Both the position numbers and the translations under genes were made by a program. This document shows positions 27,469-36,602 of a stretch of 64,000 nucleotides of DNA, piece after piece; the stretch's first letter is position 1; every line of letters begins with the position of its first letter. A model generated the notes under the pieces. That model ran no database searches, was not told the DNA's origin, and saw only the letters and a program-made list of their open reading frames with translations. Origin of the DNA: Chelativorans salis (lineage in GTDB: Bacteria; Pseudomonadota; Alphaproteobacteria; Rhizobiales; Rhizobiaceae); contig NZ_JAOCZP010000002.1 of the NCBI RefSeq assembly GCF_025336525.1, forward strand, positions 124,001-188,000, given 5' to 3'.

Positions 27469-28473
27469 ATGCAGAAACTCTTAAGCATGCTGAAATTGGC
27501 GACCTGTGTCGCTGTTGGCTGTATTGCCGCCAGTGCCGCCGGAGCGCAAACAGTTTTGAAGGCGTCGCACCAGTTTCCGGGTGGAAAGGGCGACATACGG
27601 GACGAGATGGTGCAGCTGATCGCGCGCGAGGTTGCAGCCGCCGATGTGGGTATCGAGATACAGGTCTTTCCCGGCGCGTCCCTCTATAAGCCGAATGACC
27701 AGTGGAACGCCGTCACCCGCGGACTGCTCGACCTGACCTCCTTTCCGCTCGACTACGCATCGGGCCGTCACCCGGAGTTTTCTGCGACGCTGATGCCTGG
27801 CCTTGTCGGCAATTTCGACCGCGCCATGCGCCTGAATGATTCCGAGTTCATGCAGGACATTAAGCAGGTCATTGAGGATGCGGGCGCCATGGTGATTTCG
27901 GATGCGTGGCTGTCGGGCGCTTTCGCATCCAAAAAGAATTGCATCACTTCACCGGACACCGTGAAGGGGCAGGTGATCCGTGCGGCGGGCCCGGCGTTCG
28001 AGGAAATGCTTGCGGCTGCCGGTGCGTCGATCACCTCGATGCCGTCGTCGGAAATCTACACAGGCATGCAGACGAACGTCCTCGACGCCACCAACACGTC
28101 TTCGGCGAGTTTCGTCTCCTACCGGTTGTTCGAGCAGGTGAAGTGCCTGACGGCGCCCGGCGAGAACGCCTTGTGGTTCATGTACGAGCCGGTGCTGATG
28201 TCCAAGAGCGTGTTCGACAAGCTGACGCCGGAGCAGCAGCAGGCTATCCTGGATGCCGGCGAGAAGGCCGAGGCTTTTTTCAACGAAGAGATCAGAAGCG
28301 GTGATGAGTTGATGGTCGAGACCTACGAGAATGCCGGTGTCGAAGTGGTCGAAATGTCGAAGGCGGATTACGACGCCTGGCTCGAGGTAGCCAAGGATTC
28401 CGCCTACAAGAACTTCGCCGAAAAAGTGCCGGGTGGTGACAAGCTGATCGAGAAGGCCTTGGCAGTGGAATAG
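27469..28473 (+). CDS. matP: Malonate TRAP transporter, periplasmic binding subunit
   Basis: 334-aa DctP-family protein with signal peptide (cleavage after ASAAGA), LKASHQFPGGKGDIRDEMVQLIARE at the mature start and the family helix DATNTSSASFVSYRLFEQVKCLT. GGGAGG precedes the ATG at 27469. Gene order with small permease, large permease, malonyl-CoA decarboxylase and synthetase matches matPQMAB of Sinorhizobium meliloti, so malonate is the likely ligand. A hairpin follows the stop codon. Confidence 0.88.
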   Translation: MQKLLSMLKLATCVAVGCIAASAAGAQTVLKASHQFPGGKGDIRDEMVQLIAREVAAADVGIEIQVFPGASLYKPNDQWNAVTRGLLDLTSFPLDYASGRHPEFSATLMPGLVGNFDRAMRLNDSEFMQDIKQVIEDAGAMVISDAWLSGAFASKKNCITSPDTVKGQVIRAAGPAFEEMLAAAGASITSMPSSEIYTGMQTNVLDATNTSSASFVSYRLFEQVKCLTAPGENALWFMYEPVLMSKSVFDKLTPEQQQAILDAGEKAEAFFNEEIRSGDELMVETYENAGVEVVEMSKADYDAWLEVAKDSAYKNFAEKVPGGDKLIEKALAVE

Positions 28474-28483
28474 GGTCGGTAGA

Positions 28484-28516
28484 GGTCGGCGGCATGCGGG
28501 AGGTGCGCCGCCGACC
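28484..28516 (+). terminator. Hairpin after matP
   Basis: GGTCGGCGGC (28484-28493) pairs perfectly with GCCGCCGACC (28507-28516) around a 13-base loop in the gap between matP and matQ. No T-run. Likely stabilises matP mRNA or partly terminates. Confidence 0.5.
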
Positions 28517-28545
28517 GGCTTCTTCCCACGACAAGGTATTCGAGA

Positions 28546-29094
28546 ATGGTGCAGGTCTATATCCGGGTCGTCGGCCAGATGTCGCGCGCATTTGCAGTGC
28601 TGGCGACAGGGCTGATGATCTCGGCCATGGTGGTCGTCTGCCAGATGATCCTGATGCGGTACGTCTTTCGGCTGCCGACGATCTGGCAAAACGACTTCGT
28701 TGTCTTCGCGGCGACCGGAGCGATGTTTCTCGGCGCGCCATACGTGCTGCTTAGAGGCGGTCATGTCGGCGTCGACGTTGTCGAACTGATGGTCAGCGAG
28801 GGCGTTCGCCGGCGGCTGCGTCTTGTTGCGAGCCTGCTCGGCCTTTCCTTCTGCGCCGTCATGCTGGCGGCGACCTGGATACAGTTCCACGACGCCTGGG
28901 CCGGCAATTGGCGTCATTCGAGTGTCTGGGGGCCGCCGCTCTGGATACCGCTATCGGCCTTGCCGCTGAGCTTTGCCATGCTCTGCCTGCAATATGTCGC
29001 GGAAATTGCAGCGCAACTTTCCGGTCTTGTGGAGGAGCCTATCACCCCCGCGGGAATAGATCCGGAAACTCCTGCAAGCACAGACCTGCCATGA
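28546..29094 (+). CDS. matQ: Malonate TRAP transporter, small permease subunit
   Basis: 182-aa DctQ-family membrane protein with four hydrophobic segments, the conserved WQNDFVVFAATGAMFLGAPYVLLRGGHVGVDVV block and the terminal SALPLSFAMLCLQYV. It links the periplasmic binding protein to the large permease. Tail of about 25 polar residues. Lies between matP and matM. Confidence 0.88.
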   Translation: MVQVYIRVVGQMSRAFAVLATGLMISAMVVVCQMILMRYVFRLPTIWQNDFVVFAATGAMFLGAPYVLLRGGHVGVDVVELMVSEGVRRRLRLVASLLGLSFCAVMLAATWIQFHDAWAGNWRHSSVWGPPLWIPLSALPLSFAMLCLQYVAEIAAQLSGLVEEPITPAGIDPETPASTDLP

Positions 29095-29107
29095 GAGGGG
29101 ACGTCCG

Positions 29108-30424
29108 ATGAGCCCGACTTTCGCTGGCCTGACCATCATCGCCGCCCTGTTCGTGCTTCTGGGCACTGGCATGCCGATTGCCTTCGCGCTTGGGCTTGCC
29201 GCCTTCCTCGCCCTGTTTCTGGAGAGCGGTGTCGGTATCTTTTACGTCCTTGGCGATACGATGTTTTCAGGCATCGCCAATCTAGCCTATGTGGCGATCC
29301 CGATGTTCGTCCTCATGGGCGCTGCGGTTGCATCCTCGCCGGCAGGCGCAGACCTCTACACATCGCTCGACCGCTGGCTGAACCGCGTGCCTGGCGGGCT
29401 GGTCCTTTCCAATATCGGCGCCTGCGGCATCTTCTCGGGCATGACAGGTTCGTCGCCTGCCACCTGCGCGGCAATCGGCAAGATGGGCATCCCCGAGATG
29501 CTGCGGCGTGGCTATCCGACCTCGGTCGCAACAGGCTCCATCGCCGCAGGCGGCACGCTCGGCATCCTCATCCCGCCTTCGGTGACGCTGATCGTCTACG
29601 GCATCGCCACAGAGACTTCGATCGGACGACTGTTCATGGCCGGCGTGTTTCCGGGGATCATGCTGACCTTCATGTTCATGATCTGGGCGATCGTCGACTG
29701 CAAGCGGAAGGGATATGAGTTCAATACCCGCGCCTTGCGTTTCACGATGCGCGAAAGGCTGGCCGGGCTGCCGCGTGTCCTGCCATTCCTGCTGATCATC
29801 GCCGGCACGCTCTATGTGCTCTATGGCGGGATCGCGACGCCGTCCGAGGCGGCGGGCGTGGGGGCAATGCTGACGCTTCTCGTCGTCGTCATCGCTTACC
29901 GGCTGTTCCGCTTCCGCCCCATCGCCGGCATTTTCGGTTCCGCCATGCGAGAGAGCGTCATGATCATGATGATCATGGCGGCGGCGGAGCTGTTTGCCTT
30001 CGCCCTGTCCTCGCTCTTCATCACCCAAACGGTTGCGGCGGCCATCGCCGACATGGAGGTCAATCGTTGGGTTCTGATGGGGATCATCAATCTCTTCCTT
30101 CTGGTGGCAGGGATGTTTCTGCCGCCGGTGGCCGTCATCGTCATGACGGCGCCTATGCTGTTTCCGATCATCACCCAGGCGGGCTTCGACCCCTACTGGT
30201 TCGCGATCGTGCTGACGATCAATATGGAAGTAGGGCTGATCACCCCGCCCATCGGCCTCAACCTGTTTGTCATCAACGCGATCGCACCCGACGTGCCCAC
30301 CAGGGATATCCTGTGGGGTGCGCTTCCCTATGTGTTGGTCATGTTCCTGGCCATCATCATCCTGTGCATCTTTCCTAGTATCGCCACCTGGCTGCCCAAC
30401 CAGATGATGGGTGTTATCCAATGA
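29108..30424 (+). CDS. matM: Malonate TRAP transporter, large permease subunit
   Basis: 438-aa DctM-family sodium-coupled permease: long hydrophobic helices with FSGMTGSSPATCAAIGKMGIPEM, GGTLGILIPPSVTLIVYGI and the late EVGLITPPIGLNLFVI repeat of that motif, which line the transport site. GAGGGGA precedes the ATG. The stop overlaps matA by four bases (ATGA). Confidence 0.92.
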   Translation: MSPTFAGLTIIAALFVLLGTGMPIAFALGLAAFLALFLESGVGIFYVLGDTMFSGIANLAYVAIPMFVLMGAAVASSPAGADLYTSLDRWLNRVPGGLVLSNIGACGIFSGMTGSSPATCAAIGKMGIPEMLRRGYPTSVATGSIAAGGTLGILIPPSVTLIVYGIATETSIGRLFMAGVFPGIMLTFMFMIWAIVDCKRKGYEFNTRALRFTMRERLAGLPRVLPFLLIIAGTLYVLYGGIATPSEAAGVGAMLTLLVVVIAYRLFRFRPIAGIFGSAMRESVMIMMIMAAAELFAFALSSLFITQTVAAAIADMEVNRWVLMGIINLFLLVAGMFLPPVAVIVMTAPMLFPIITQAGFDPYWFAIVLTINMEVGLITPPIGLNLFVINAIAPDVPTRDILWGALPYVLVMFLAIIILCIFPSIATWLPNQMMGVIQ

Positions 30425-31857
30425 ACGGTGCGACCTTTTTCAGCGATATGCTCCAGGCCATCACCGATCGCGGGCGCCGGGTGCTGTCCCTTAGTCCGCG
30501 CGATGGCGCTGCACGCACAGGCATGGGAGCCGTGGAAGCGGCCTGCGAGACGCTGCTTTCAAGCCGGGGCGAGGCGTCCGGCATGGCGCTCGCAAAGGAT
30601 ATTCTGGATCGCTGGGAACATTTCGACCAGGCACAACGGCGCGATTTCATGATGATGCTGCTTCTGCGCTTCGGGCCGGATGCGGAGCGGCTGGAGGGAG
30701 CAATCGACGCCTACCGCGCCGACCCGACGCCGAGGGCACTCTTGGGGTTGCACACGGCGGCGGAGCCGCGCCGGCAGGAGCTGATCCGCCGCCTCAATCT
30801 GGCGCCGAAGGGCATTTCCATCCTGGTGCGCATGCGTGAGACGCTTTTGAACCTCAAGGCAGAGGAGCCGGAGCTTGCGGCCGTCGATGCCGATTTCGCG
30901 CATCTTTTCACATCCTGGTTCAATCGCGGCTTCCTGATGCTGCTGCCGATAAGCTGGTCGACGCCGGCCGATATCCTGGAAAAGGTGATCCGCTACGAGG
31001 CGGTGCATCACATCGACGGCTGGGACGAATTGCGCCGGCGGCTCAAGCCGGAGGACCGGCGCTGCTTTGCCTTCTTTCACCCGCAGCTCGTCGATGAACC
31101 GCTGATCTTTGTGGAGGTCGCGCTGACGAGGGAGGTGCCGGCAAACATCGCCGACGTTCTGCAGGAGGACCGGGCGCCACTGCCCGCTCAAGACGCGACG
31201 ACAGCCGTCTTCTATTCCATCTCCAATTGTCAGGCGGGACTGCGCGGGGTCTCGTTCGGAAACTTCCTGATCAAGCAGGTGGTCGAGGATTTGCGCCGCG
31301 AGCTGCCGAAATTGAACACCTTCGTCACTCTTTCCCCCGTGCCGGGCTTCGCCGATTGGCTGTCGCGCGAGCGCCGGGCGGAAGCTTCCGGCATACTGAA
31401 TGCCGAGGAGCGCGAGCGGTTGGAGGCGCTGGATGATCCCGAATGGGCCGACAAGCAGGATGTCGCCGCGCATCTGAGGCCGGTCATGACGGCGCTTGCC
31501 GCCCGCTATTTCCTGCGGGCGCGAACAGCCAAGGGCAAGGTCGTCGATCCGGTTGCCCGCTTTCATCTCGGCAACGGCGCACGGCTCGAGAAGATCAACT
31601 TTCTCGCCGACCGCTCCCCGCGAGCCATGCGCCAGGCGCACGGTCTGATGGTCAACTATCTTTATAAGCTCGAGGACATCGAAGCCAACCACGAGGCCTT
31701 CGCTGCGCGCGGCGAGGTGGTGGCGGCGCAGCCGATCCGCCGGCTGGCGCCGGCAGGCCGCACCCTGCGAAGCTCTGTGCCGGTAACCGGCGTACCGGAG
31801 GGTGAAGGCCCGGTAGGCGAACCTATAAGAACAAAAGACAGCAAGGAGCTTTCTTGA
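30421..31857 (+). CDS. matA: Malonyl-CoA decarboxylase
   Basis: 478-aa MCD-family enzyme, converting malonyl-CoA to acetyl-CoA and CO2. The helical N-terminal domain contains KGISILVRMRETLLNL and FNRGFLMLLPISWSTPADILEKVIRYEAVH. The GNAT-like catalytic domain has FYSISNCQAGLRGVSFGNFLIKQV, ELPKLNTFVTLSPVPGFADWL and VARFHLGNGARLEKINFLAD, which carry the expected active-site Ser and His. Coupled to matM and matB by overlapping codons. Mitochondrial-type MCD in a bacterium is normal for the mat system. Confidence 0.95.
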   Translation: MNGATFFSDMLQAITDRGRRVLSLSPRDGAARTGMGAVEAACETLLSSRGEASGMALAKDILDRWEHFDQAQRRDFMMMLLLRFGPDAERLEGAIDAYRADPTPRALLGLHTAAEPRRQELIRRLNLAPKGISILVRMRETLLNLKAEEPELAAVDADFAHLFTSWFNRGFLMLLPISWSTPADILEKVIRYEAVHHIDGWDELRRRLKPEDRRCFAFFHPQLVDEPLIFVEVALTREVPANIADVLQEDRAPLPAQDATTAVFYSISNCQAGLRGVSFGNFLIKQVVEDLRRELPKLNTFVTLSPVPGFADWLSRERRAEASGILNAEERERLEALDDPEWADKQDVAAHLRPVMTALAARYFLRARTAKGKVVDPVARFHLGNGARLEKINFLADRSPRAMRQAHGLMVNYLYKLEDIEANHEAFAARGEVVAAQPIRRLAPAGRTLRSSVPVTGVPEGEGPVGEPIRTKDSKELS

Positions 31858-33371
31858 TGAGCAACCATATGTTCGACGCCATCGGTGAGGCTGCAAGGCC
31901 GGGCGCCACCTTCATCGAGACGCTCGATGGGCGGGTGTGGACATATGACGAGATGCTCGCGACTTCCAGCCGGCTCGCAGCCACGCTGGAAAGATTGTCG
32001 GTAAAACCGGGCGACCGTGTCGCCGTGCAGGTGGAAAAGAGCCCTGAGGCCCTGATGCTCTATCTCGCCTGCCTGCGCGCAGGCGCCGTCTACCTGCCGC
32101 TCAACACCGCCTACACGATAGCCGAGCTTGATTATTTCATCGGGGACGCCGAACCGCGGCTGGTTGTGTCGACGCCCGATGCGGCCGAAGGCGTTCGCGC
32201 AATCGCAGCGAAACATGGGGCACACGTCGAAACGCTCGACGACAGGGGCGGTGGCAGCCTGCCGCAGCTTGCGCGGGAGATGGAGCCCGATTTCAAGAAT
32301 GCAGTGCGCGGGCCGGAGGATTTGGCCGCCATCCTCTACACCTCCGGCACGACCGGCCGTTCGAAGGGAGCGATGCTGACACATGACAATCTGCTCTCCA
32401 ACGCCCTGGCGCTGCGGGACTACTGGCATTTCACCGCAGCCGACCGGCTGATCCATGCCCTGCCGATCTTCCACACACACGGACTGTTCGTCGCTTCCAA
32501 CGTGGTCCTTTTGTCCGGCGCGTCGATGTACTTCCTGCCGAAATTCGACGCTGACGAGGTGTTGCGGCTGATGCCGAAGGCGACCGCGATGATGGGGGTG
32601 CCGACCTTCTATGTGCGGCTCGTGCAGCACGAGGGTCTCAACCACGAGGTGGCCGCTGGCATGCGCCTCTTCGTTTCCGGTTCGGCACCGCTGCTTGCCG
32701 AGACGTATACGCGCTTCCGTGAGATGACTGGCCATGCGATCCTCGAGCGCTACGGCATGACCGAAACCAACATGAACACGTCCAACCCCTATGACGGCGA
32801 GCGCATTGCCGGCACTGTTGGCTTTCCTCTGCCTGGCGTTTCATTGCGCATCACAGACCCTGAAACGGGCGGCCCGCTCGGTATCGATGAGACGGGCATG
32901 ATCGAGGTGAGGGGCCCCAACGTCTTCAAGGGCTATTGGCAGATGCCGGAAAAGACGGAGGCCGAATTCCGCCCCGACGGGTTCTTCATCACAGGTGACC
33001 TCGGGAAGATCGATGCGAAGGGGTATGTCCACATCGTCGGGCGCGGCAAGGACCTCGTGATTTCCGGCGGGTACAACATCTATCCCAAGGAGGTCGAAAC
33101 GGAGATCGACCAGCTTCCAGGCGTCGTCGAAAGTGCGGTCATCGGCGTGCCGCATCCGGATTTCGGCGAGGGCGTCACGGCGATCGTCGTGCGCAAGCCG
33201 GATGCTGAGGTCAACGAGGACACGGTGCTTAAGGGCCTCAAGGAGCGGCTCGCGCGCTACAAGCAGCCCAAGCGCGTGATCTTCATCGATGATCTGCCGC
33301 GCAACACGATGGGCAAGGTGCAAAAAAACGTGCTGCGCGAAAGCTACAAGTCGCTCTACTCCGGCGGCTGA
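31857..33371 (+). CDS. matB: Malonyl-CoA synthetase
   Basis: 504-aa acyl-adenylate enzyme that activates malonate with ATP and CoA. Motifs: AILYTSGTTGRSKGAMLTHDN (P-loop), ERYGMTETNMNTSNPYDGERIAGTVG, FFITGDLGKID, and VGRGKDLVISGGYNIYPKEVE before the C-terminal NTMGKVQKNVLRE lysine. The ATG at 31857 shares its A with the matA stop and has AAGGAG upstream. It closes the operon import-activation-decarboxylation. Confidence 0.94.
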   Translation: MSNHMFDAIGEAARPGATFIETLDGRVWTYDEMLATSSRLAATLERLSVKPGDRVAVQVEKSPEALMLYLACLRAGAVYLPLNTAYTIAELDYFIGDAEPRLVVSTPDAAEGVRAIAAKHGAHVETLDDRGGGSLPQLAREMEPDFKNAVRGPEDLAAILYTSGTTGRSKGAMLTHDNLLSNALALRDYWHFTAADRLIHALPIFHTHGLFVASNVVLLSGASMYFLPKFDADEVLRLMPKATAMMGVPTFYVRLVQHEGLNHEVAAGMRLFVSGSAPLLAETYTRFREMTGHAILERYGMTETNMNTSNPYDGERIAGTVGFPLPGVSLRITDPETGGPLGIDETGMIEVRGPNVFKGYWQMPEKTEAEFRPDGFFITGDLGKIDAKGYVHIVGRGKDLVISGGYNIYPKEVETEIDQLPGVVESAVIGVPHPDFGEGVTAIVVRKPDAEVNEDTVLKGLKERLARYKQPKRVIFIDDLPRNTMGKVQKNVLRESYKSLYSGG

Positions 33372-33515
33372 AGCCCGCCTCCATGGCCGCCTACCTCGCC
33401 CCGCCCTTGGGCTCGAGTATTTTGGGCCAGGCGATCAGCGTATGCGGCGATGTGTTGCGGATGACGGGGTCCTCCGGGCTATGATGGATGCATTGTGACG
33501 ATAGAGGCGAATCTC

Positions 33516-33941
33516 ATGAAAGCACGCATCAAATGGGTCGAGGACAGGACCTTCATCGGCGAGTCGGGGAGCGGGCACAAAGTCGTGCTTGGGACGGCTT
33601 TTGGGCCGGAGGGGCGAACCCCGGGGCCGAGCCCGATGGAGATGGTACTGATCGGGACGGGAGGCTGCTCGGCCTTCGATGTCGTGCACATCCTCGAAAA
33701 GGGCCGCGAGGCGGTCGAGGACTGCGTCGTGGAGATGGATGCAGAGCGTGCAGAACAGGACCCGAAGGTGTTTACCAGCATTCATATGCATTTCGTGGTC
33801 AAAGGCCGTGGCCTGGCGACGAACAAGGTTGAACGTGCCATTGGGCTGTCGGTCGAAAAATATTGTTCGGCGTCTGCGATGCTTGCAAAGACGGCGACGA
33901 TCACCCACGATTTTGAGATCGTCGACACTACCGCGACCTAA
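33516..33941 (+). CDS. OsmC family peroxiredoxin-like protein
   Basis: 141 aa with the OsmC fold pattern: GPEGRTPGPSPMEMVLIGTGGCSAFDVVHILEKGRE carries the first conserved Cys, and KVERAIGLSVEKYCSASAMLAKTATI the second. Together they form the thiol pair that reduces organic hydroperoxides in active OsmC/Ohr proteins. ATG 33516 has GAGGCG upstream and gives the usual length; a GTG seven codons earlier is less likely. Single gene after the mat operon. Confidence 0.9.
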   Translation: MKARIKWVEDRTFIGESGSGHKVVLGTAFGPEGRTPGPSPMEMVLIGTGGCSAFDVVHILEKGREAVEDCVVEMDAERAEQDPKVFTSIHMHFVVKGRGLATNKVERAIGLSVEKYCSASAMLAKTATITHDFEIVDTTAT

Positions 33942-34108
33942 TTTCCGCACGCCTGTCACCGGGTGGCGCGCTTGGAATACCGGCTTGGGCCGCAGATGGC
34001 CTGAGCAGTGATCCCCAGAAGCTCAATGGGTGGAACTCCTCGAGGTGTAGGACCGTTCGAGGAACGAGTCGGACGACGGTTCATGCCCGCAAAAAATGAG
34101 TGATGCCG

Positions 34109-34501
34109 ATGGCGGTCGATTTCAATCATACCATCGTCTGGTCGAGGGATCGCTCCGCATCCGCGGCCTTTCTTGCCGAGATGCTGGGGCTTCCCGCGCC
34201 AAGCAAGTTCGGACCGTTCGATGTCGTTAAGACCAACAACGGCGTCAATGTGGACTTTGCGGAGAAGGCGGGAGAAATTTCCGCGCAGCACTATGCGTTC
34301 CTCGTCAATGAAGTGGAGTTCGACGAGATTCTCAGCCGCATTCGCGCAAAGGGCTTGCCGTATTGGGCCGATCCTGCCCAACAAAAGGATGGAGAAATCA
34401 ACACCCACGACGGCGGGCGGGGGCTGTATTTCGAGGACCTGAACGGCCATCTCCTGGAAATCATTACGCGCCCCTATGGCAGCGGCGGCTGGCAGCCGTA
34501 A
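34109..34501 (+). CDS. VOC/glyoxalase-fold protein
   Basis: 130-aa vicinal-oxygen-chelate protein with two beta-alpha-beta-beta-beta modules. Candidate metal ligands are the His in DFNHTIV, the His in AQHYAFLV and the Glu in GHLLEIITRPYG. Members include glyoxalase I, fosfomycin thiol transferases and dioxygenases; nothing here decides the reaction. ATG 34103 is a possible alternative start; no strong ribosome site precedes either. Confidence 0.8.
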   Translation: MAVDFNHTIVWSRDRSASAAFLAEMLGLPAPSKFGPFDVVKTNNGVNVDFAEKAGEISAQHYAFLVNEVEFDEILSRIRAKGLPYWADPAQQKDGEINTHDGGRGLYFEDLNGHLLEIITRPYGSGGWQP

Positions 34502-34664
34502 CGAAACGGATCACGCTCGGGAAAGGATTTGAAATCCAAAAGACCGCGCCTCATCGAAACTGCATAACTAATGCCAAGCGCTGATGAGTTGTTGCGAGAG
34601 ATCGGCGTGACAAGCTCGCGCCTTCCGCACTACGGTAAGCCGGACCGGCGAGGGGGCACTGGCA

Positions 34665-35012
34665 ATGAGCGCCTATACGGAGTTCACCGGCACCGTCCAC
34701 CACGTGGACGGCATCCGTTACACGCTTACCGACCCGCTTATCTGGCATATCGGCGTGGAGGACGGGCCAGCCTATACTGTGCCGGCGGGCTATATCTTCG
34801 ACGTATCGGTGCCGGCACCGCTCCGCTGGCTTACCGACCCGCATGATAAGCGGTATTTCAAGGCGGCCGCCCTGCACGATCACATGCTGGAAGCTGACTG
34901 GTCACGGATCACCGCGGCTGCCGAGTTCCACAACGCCCTGATGGCTGACGGCGTGCCGGCACTGCGCCGCCTGATAATGTTTCTGTCCGTCGCGCTTTGG
35001 AAGTACCGGTAG
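34665..35012 (+). CDS. DUF1353 family protein (phage-associated family)
   Basis: 115 aa. PAGYIFDVSVPAPLRWLTDP and AAALHDHMLEADWSRITAAAEFHNALMADGVP match the DUF1353 layout, in which a conserved HD pair lies in a helix. The family is common in prophages and gene-transfer-agent-like clusters, function unknown. GAGGGGGC precedes the ATG. No other phage genes surround it, so it is probably a stray or domesticated copy. Confidence 0.75.
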   Translation: MSAYTEFTGTVHHVDGIRYTLTDPLIWHIGVEDGPAYTVPAGYIFDVSVPAPLRWLTDPHDKRYFKAAALHDHMLEADWSRITAAAEFHNALMADGVPALRRLIMFLSVALWKYR

Positions 35013-35063
35013 GGTCATGTGGTATTCTGTCGAACCGGCATACGCCAAGGAAAGCGAACAAGG

Positions 35064-35810
35064 ATGAAGAAAGCAGGTCCGCCGGAGGCCAGACCAGCAG
35101 GGCGCCGCCGACTCCCGGAGGAAGAACGCCGCGCCGAGATATTGCGGCAAGCCGCAGACTATTTCGCCCAACACGGATTTTCCGCTTCGACGCGGAATCT
35201 GGCGTCAAGCCTCGGCGTCACGCAAGCGCTGCTCTACAAGTATTTCAAGTCGAAGAACGATCTAATCGAGAAGACGCTCGAAGCCGCTTTTGGCGGATCA
35301 ATGGACCAATCGCCCTGGCTTGACGCGGGCGTGCCGCTCGAGCAGTCACTCCATCGGTTCTACAAACGATTTGTTGCCGGCTCGAGCGAACCGCGAATGC
35401 GCCTGTTCATTCGCGCCGGCCTGGACGGGCATTCGTGGCCGACCAGGCGGGGAAACACTCTCACCGGGCGGCTGTTTCTTCCTGCAATTGCTGCCTTGCG
35501 GAAAGCCGCTTCGCTACCAGGCCTCGAAGAGCAGCCGGCGATGCGCGGCGAGCGTGAACTGGTCATGATGCTTCACGCTTCAATGGTTTTTCTCGGTATT
35601 CGCCGTCATATCTACGGAATGCCGATGCCGAGCAATCTGGATGACGTTGTCAGCCTCTATGTAAGGACCTTTGTCGAAGGTGCCCTGCCGGCGATCCGTC
35701 GCTTGCACGAAGCCGGGGAAGAGAGCCTCAAGGTCACGCTCCTTGCGCCGCTGCCGGAAGAACCCGCCGAAGCTATCTCTTCCGATCGGAGACGAACTTC
35801 CAATAGGTGA
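35064..35810 (+). CDS. TetR-family transcriptional regulator
   Basis: 248 aa with an N-terminal helix-turn-helix (RRAEILRQAADYFAQHGFSASTRNLASSLGVTQALLYKYFKSKNDLIEKTLEA), then an all-helical ligand and dimer domain. AAGGAAAG precedes ATG 35064. The 3' end overlaps the convergent cytochrome P460 gene by 38 bases. It may control the divergent or convergent neighbours, but no operator can be tied to it. Confidence 0.88.
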   Translation: MKKAGPPEARPAGRRRLPEEERRAEILRQAADYFAQHGFSASTRNLASSLGVTQALLYKYFKSKNDLIEKTLEAAFGGSMDQSPWLDAGVPLEQSLHRFYKRFVAGSSEPRMRLFIRAGLDGHSWPTRRGNTLTGRLFLPAIAALRKAASLPGLEEQPAMRGERELVMMLHASMVFLGIRRHIYGMPMPSNLDDVVSLYVRTFVEGALPAIRRLHEAGEESLKVTLLAPLPEEPAEAISSDRRRTSNR

Positions 35811-36285
35811 AGGTAAAGTCGCGGTCCGCGCGATTCGCGTGGCAGGAAAAGCATCCGTCGAAGCTTGCATCCGGCCTGGGGCTTCCGTCCGGCAGGTACC
35901 ACGCGTAGTCCCAATGGCCATTTGCAGTTGTCCAAGCCGCATTCTTTTCCATCACAAAGATATTGGTAATGGCGTCAAGCGCGATCAGGCGGCCATCATC
36001 ACCCCAAACAAGATTTCCGTCCGCATCCGTTGTCGCGTCGTGATCTTCCATGATCAGGAGCGTGCCGTCGGGAAGGTCTTCACCCGCCACGGCGGCGGCA
36101 TGCGCTTCCCGGTTCACGTACATTTTGCGCACCCGCTTTCGATCGAGATGGTCGACATCCAGATAGTTCAGAAATTCGTCCTGGTAATTCTCGGGCAAGG
36201 AAACCTCGTCCGGACCGGAGGAGGATTTGTCGGCGGCAAGAACAAGCGCCGATGCGGTGATCAGTCCAAAAACAAAGCCGCGCAT
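35773..36285 (-). CDS. Cytochrome P460 family c-type cytochrome
   Basis: 170 aa with a signal peptide (MRGFVFGLITASALVLA). The fold pattern of P460 is visible (PENYQDEFLNYLDVDHLDR, NREAHAAAVAGEDLPDGTLLIMED) and the heme c site CFSCH is near the C-terminus, followed by ANRADRDFTFTYWKF. Characterised members oxidise hydroxylamine or NO, or act as cytochrome c'-beta; the Lys crosslink of true P460 cannot be judged here. Its ATG shares one base with the cupredoxin stop (TGATG), so the two are co-translated. Periplasmic. Confidence 0.87.
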   Translation of the reverse strand: MRGFVFGLITASALVLAADKSSSGPDEVSLPENYQDEFLNYLDVDHLDRKRVRKMYVNREAHAAAVAGEDLPDGTLLIMEDHDATTDADGNLVWGDDGRLIALDAITNIFVMEKNAAWTTANGHWDYAWYLPDGSPRPDASFDGCFSCHANRADRDFTFTYWKFVSDRKR

Positions 36286-36602
36286 CACTCCACCTCCACG
36301 ACCGTCAGCATATGGGAATGGAACACGCATTCCACTTCGAATGCACCGGCCTTGCGAAGGGTAAGAACGATCTCTTCGCCCGGCTCCTGAGCACCCAGAT
36401 CGAGCGCGTATCCGGCCGTTGGCACGAACACGTCGTGCGTGGCGGTGTCGTCGTTGACGAAGCGGATCGTGTCGCCAACCGCCGCGTTGATCCTGGCGGG
36501 CTCATAAGTACTTCCCGCCATCGTGACCGTATGCTCCGCAGCCAGGGCGTGGGGAGCTACAAGAAAAACAACTGCTGCTAAGCTGAGGGGGCTTTTGTGC
36601 AT
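36285..36602 (-). CDS. Periplasmic cupredoxin (amicyanin/pseudoazurin-like)
   Basis: 105 aa: signal peptide (cleavage after PHALA), then VTMAGSTYEPARINAAVGDTIRFVNDDTATHDVF with the first copper His, and EVECVFHSHMLTVVEVE with Cys, His (+3) and Met (+6), the amicyanin spacing of a type 1 copper site. GGGAGG precedes the ATG. It is coupled to the cytochrome P460 gene, suggesting electron exchange between the two. The promoter region upstream holds a 30-bp perfect palindrome. Confidence 0.88.
   Translation of the reverse strand: MHKSPLSLAAVVFLVAPHALAAEHTVTMAGSTYEPARINAAVGDTIRFVNDDTATHDVFVPTAGYALDLGAQEPGEEIVLTLRKAGAFEVECVFHSHMLTVVEVE

Noticed and set aside
29282-30421. 379-codon minus-strand frame rich in His, Asp and Arg
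   Set aside because: Composition is the mirror of hydrophobic codons in the TRAP permease matM; the same effect appears opposite other permeases (11155-11898, 48812-49396).
30559-31896. 445-codon minus-strand frame over matA
   Set aside because: Antisense of malonyl-CoA decarboxylase, whose sense motifs are complete.
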